A DNA stretch of 34,666 nucleotides from Streptomyces sp. WAC 04229 (GTDB lineage: Bacteria; Actinomycetota; Actinomycetes; Streptomycetales; Streptomycetaceae). The translations under genes and the position numbers were made by a program. Under the pieces are notes generated by a model that saw only the letters and a list, made by a program, of their open reading frames with translations, searched no databases and was not told where the DNA came from. The stretch lies in the NCBI RefSeq assembly GCF_003947455.1, contig NZ_QHJH01000069.1, positions 1 to 34,666 on the forward strand, in the 5' to 3' direction. Positions 33,397 to 34,666 of the stretch are shown here, in pieces; position 1 is the first letter of the stretch; the number at the start of each line of letters is the position of its first letter.

Positions 33397-34666
33397 GTGA
33401 GCAGCGACCGGGACGGGAACCGCGGGGGCTGGGCTACACCCGGCGATGACCAGCCCGACGCGGAGTCCTCAGTGGAGACGACCGGCGAGTTCACCATCGA
33501 CTACGCGCCGCCCGCCTGGTACACGCAGAACGCGTCCAGTGAGAGCGAATCCGGTCAGGAGGACGAGGGGGCGGGGGCCGGTTCGTCGTCCCGTGCTTCC
33601 GGTGGCTCCGGTGGCTCCGGTGGCTCCGATTCCGCCGCTCCGGCCTCTCCCTCCGCTCCGCCTGCTCCCCGTGGTCCGGTTCCGCCGTTGCCGGGGCTGA
33701 CGCCTCCTCCGCACGCGGCGGCGGCCGGCGGGCCTTCCGCCGTTCCGGCTCCCGCGCCGGGCGCGCCCTTCACACCGCCGCCTCCCGCGCCGGGTGCCCC
33801 GTACACGCCGCCTCCGCCGCCGCCCGGGCCCGGGGTTCCCTTCACGCCGCCCGCGCCGCCTGCCGGGGGGCCGACCGGGGTGCCGCGGCTGCCGGTCGGG
33901 AGCGGGTTCGAGCCGCAGGCGCCGCAGCAGCCGTCGGCGCGGCCCGAGCCGGAGCCGGTGCCTGAGCCCGAGCCCGAGGTGCAGGCGCCGGAGGCCGCGC
34001 CCGCGCCCGCCCCGACTGCGGATTTCAGCTCCCCCACGGCCGTGCCGGCCTTCCCGGCCGGAGGGTTCCAGCTCCAGGCGCCCGCTGCCCCTCCGGCTCC
34101 GGAGGCGGAGCCGCGGCCCGAACCCGAACCCGAGCCTCAGGCCGAACCGGAGGCAGAGCCTCGGCCCGAGCCGGAGCCCGAATCGGAACCCGAGCCCGAG
34201 CCCGAGCCCGAGCCCGAGGCCGAGCCCGCCAACGGTGATCTCGAGAGTGGCGCGACCATGCGCTTCTCCGCGGCCGCTCTCCAGCGGGAGATCGCCGAGC
34301 GTGCCGCCGCGGACTCCGACACCGACACCGACGACGCCGTGGAACCGGAGGACGAGGACGCCTCGCGCTCCGAGACCGGCGAGACCGGCGAGACCGGCGA
34401 GACCGGCGACGCAGGTGAGGACACGGACGGTACGGACGACGCCGCTGTCGGCGAGGTCGCCGACGAGGTGGCCGAGCCCGAGCCCGAGGACAGCGTCCCG
34501 GCGGTGGACGAGCCCGAGGACGCCGCTCCCGAGGACGACGCCCCACGGGACGCCGTTCCCGAGGACGCGCCGCCCGCGGCCCAGGGTGGGATGCCGCCGG
34601 TGCCTCCGTCGTACCCGCCGACCGCACCCGCCCCGGCCCACCAGTGGCCCGCGCCGCCGGCACCCG
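33397..34666 (+). CDS. Pro/Glu-rich EspI-like protein, N-terminal part (cut by window end)
   Basis: A GTG at 33397, four bases after a perfect AGGAGG, opens a frame that stays open for at least 423 codons to the window end. The protein begins MSSDRDGNRGGW and contains VETTGEFTIDYAPPAWYTQN (about residues 26-45). It is then almost wholly low-complexity: SGG repeats, Pro-rich blocks, an EP-rich block (about 190-280) and an acidic Asp/Glu block (about 305-395). A short folded-looking island, GATMRFSAAALQREIAERAA, lies at about 286-305. Position next to eccE and the Pro-rich start recall EspI, whose C-terminal part is a ParA/MinD-like ATPase; that part would lie outside the window. So the ATPase is inference. 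No membrane helix is seen in the part present. Confidence 0.85.
   Translation, partial: MSSDRDGNRGGWATPGDDQPDAESSVETTGEFTIDYAPPAWYTQNASSESESGQEDEGAGAGSSSRASGGSGGSGGSDSAAPASPSAPPAPRGPVPPLPGLTPPPHAAAAGGPSAVPAPAPGAPFTPPPPAPGAPYTPPPPPPGPGVPFTPPAPPAGGPTGVPRLPVGSGFEPQAPQQPSARPEPEPVPEPEPEVQAPEAAPAPAPTADFSSPTAVPAFPAGGFQLQAPAAPPAPEAEPRPEPEPEPQAEPEAEPRPEPEPESEPEPEPEPEPEAEPANGDLESGATMRFSAAALQREIAERAAADSDTDTDDAVEPEDEDASRSETGETGETGETGDAGEDTDGTDDAAVGEVADEVAEPEPEDSVPAVDEPEDAAPEDDAPRDAVPEDAPPAAQGGMPPVPPSYPPTAPAPAHQWPAPPAP
33601..33627 (+). repeat. Tandem nonamer GGTGGCTCC x3 in the EspI-like gene
   Basis: Three exact in-frame copies of GGTGGCTCC encode Gly-Gly-Ser three times. Such short coding repeats can change copy number by slippage; here it lengthens a flexible linker. 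Confidence 0.9.
34372..34407 (+). repeat. Tandem nonamer GAGACCGGC x4 in the EspI-like gene
   Basis: Four exact in-frame copies of GAGACCGGC encode Glu-Thr-Gly four times, inside the acidic block. Being perfect at DNA level, it looks recently expanded. Confidence 0.9.

Noticed and set aside
33601..34407. Short tandem repeats considered as a CRISPR array
   Set aside because: Repeats are 9 bases, in frame, with no spacers; they are coding low-complexity sequence.
1..34666. tRNA genes, riboswitches and replication origins
   Set aside because: I saw no cloverleaf, no known riboswitch core and no DnaA-box cluster, though a covariance-model scan was not possible.

Overview
The window is a high-GC actinobacterial chromosome segment, almost certainly Streptomyces. 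The codon use is G/C-rich at third positions, GTG and TTG starts are common, and the gene order (RNase J, dapA, thyX, dapB, M16 peptidase, pnp, rpsO, then an ESX-like locus) is the one I know from the Streptomyces core chromosome. All product names come from reading translated motifs and from family knowledge; no search was run.

Left part (1-11,400), housekeeping. The 5' end of a 16S rRNA gene lies on the minus strand at the window edge, preceded by an rrn leader with a duplicated promoter-like element. Then come, mostly on the minus strand, RNase J, dapA, thyX, two small plus-strand membrane-protein genes, and a run read right to left as rpsO, pnp, M16 peptidase, dapB and a small membrane protein. 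Two enzymes of the diaminopimelate/lysine route (DapA, DapB) and two RNA-decay enzymes (RNase J, PNPase) sit close together. A 98-aa BldB/DUF397-type gene, probably bldB itself, marks the border with the next region.

Middle and right part (11,400-34,666), a type VII (ESX-like) secretion locus. The membrane and motor parts are eccD (minus), eccC (plus), eccB (minus) and eccE (plus). Substrate genes are esxA and esxB, in a minus-strand operon with a mycosin protease and an unusual pair: a 149-aa helical protein followed by a 565-aa WXG-domain protein with a Pro/Gly-rich tail. A second mycosin follows eccB. At the far right, eccE is translationally coupled to an unrecognised 257-aa protein, followed by the start of a very Pro/Glu-rich protein, probably EspI-like and cut by the window end. 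I saw no eccA or espG gene.

Between the two halves of the secretion locus (about 21,650-26,920) is an accessory insert: a lipoprotein gene on the minus strand and, on the plus strand, a three-gene set (142-aa helical protein, 781-aa protein, lipoprotein). It is bordered by two decayed transposase relics, one with two frame changes. The small-plus-large layout on both strands, beside the secretion machine, makes this the best candidate for a little-described secreted-protein module. Its role is not readable from sequence alone.

Several clear hairpins separate convergent units: after RNase J, thyX, rpsO, bldB/eccD, eccC/esxA, and between the second mycosin and the gene facing it.
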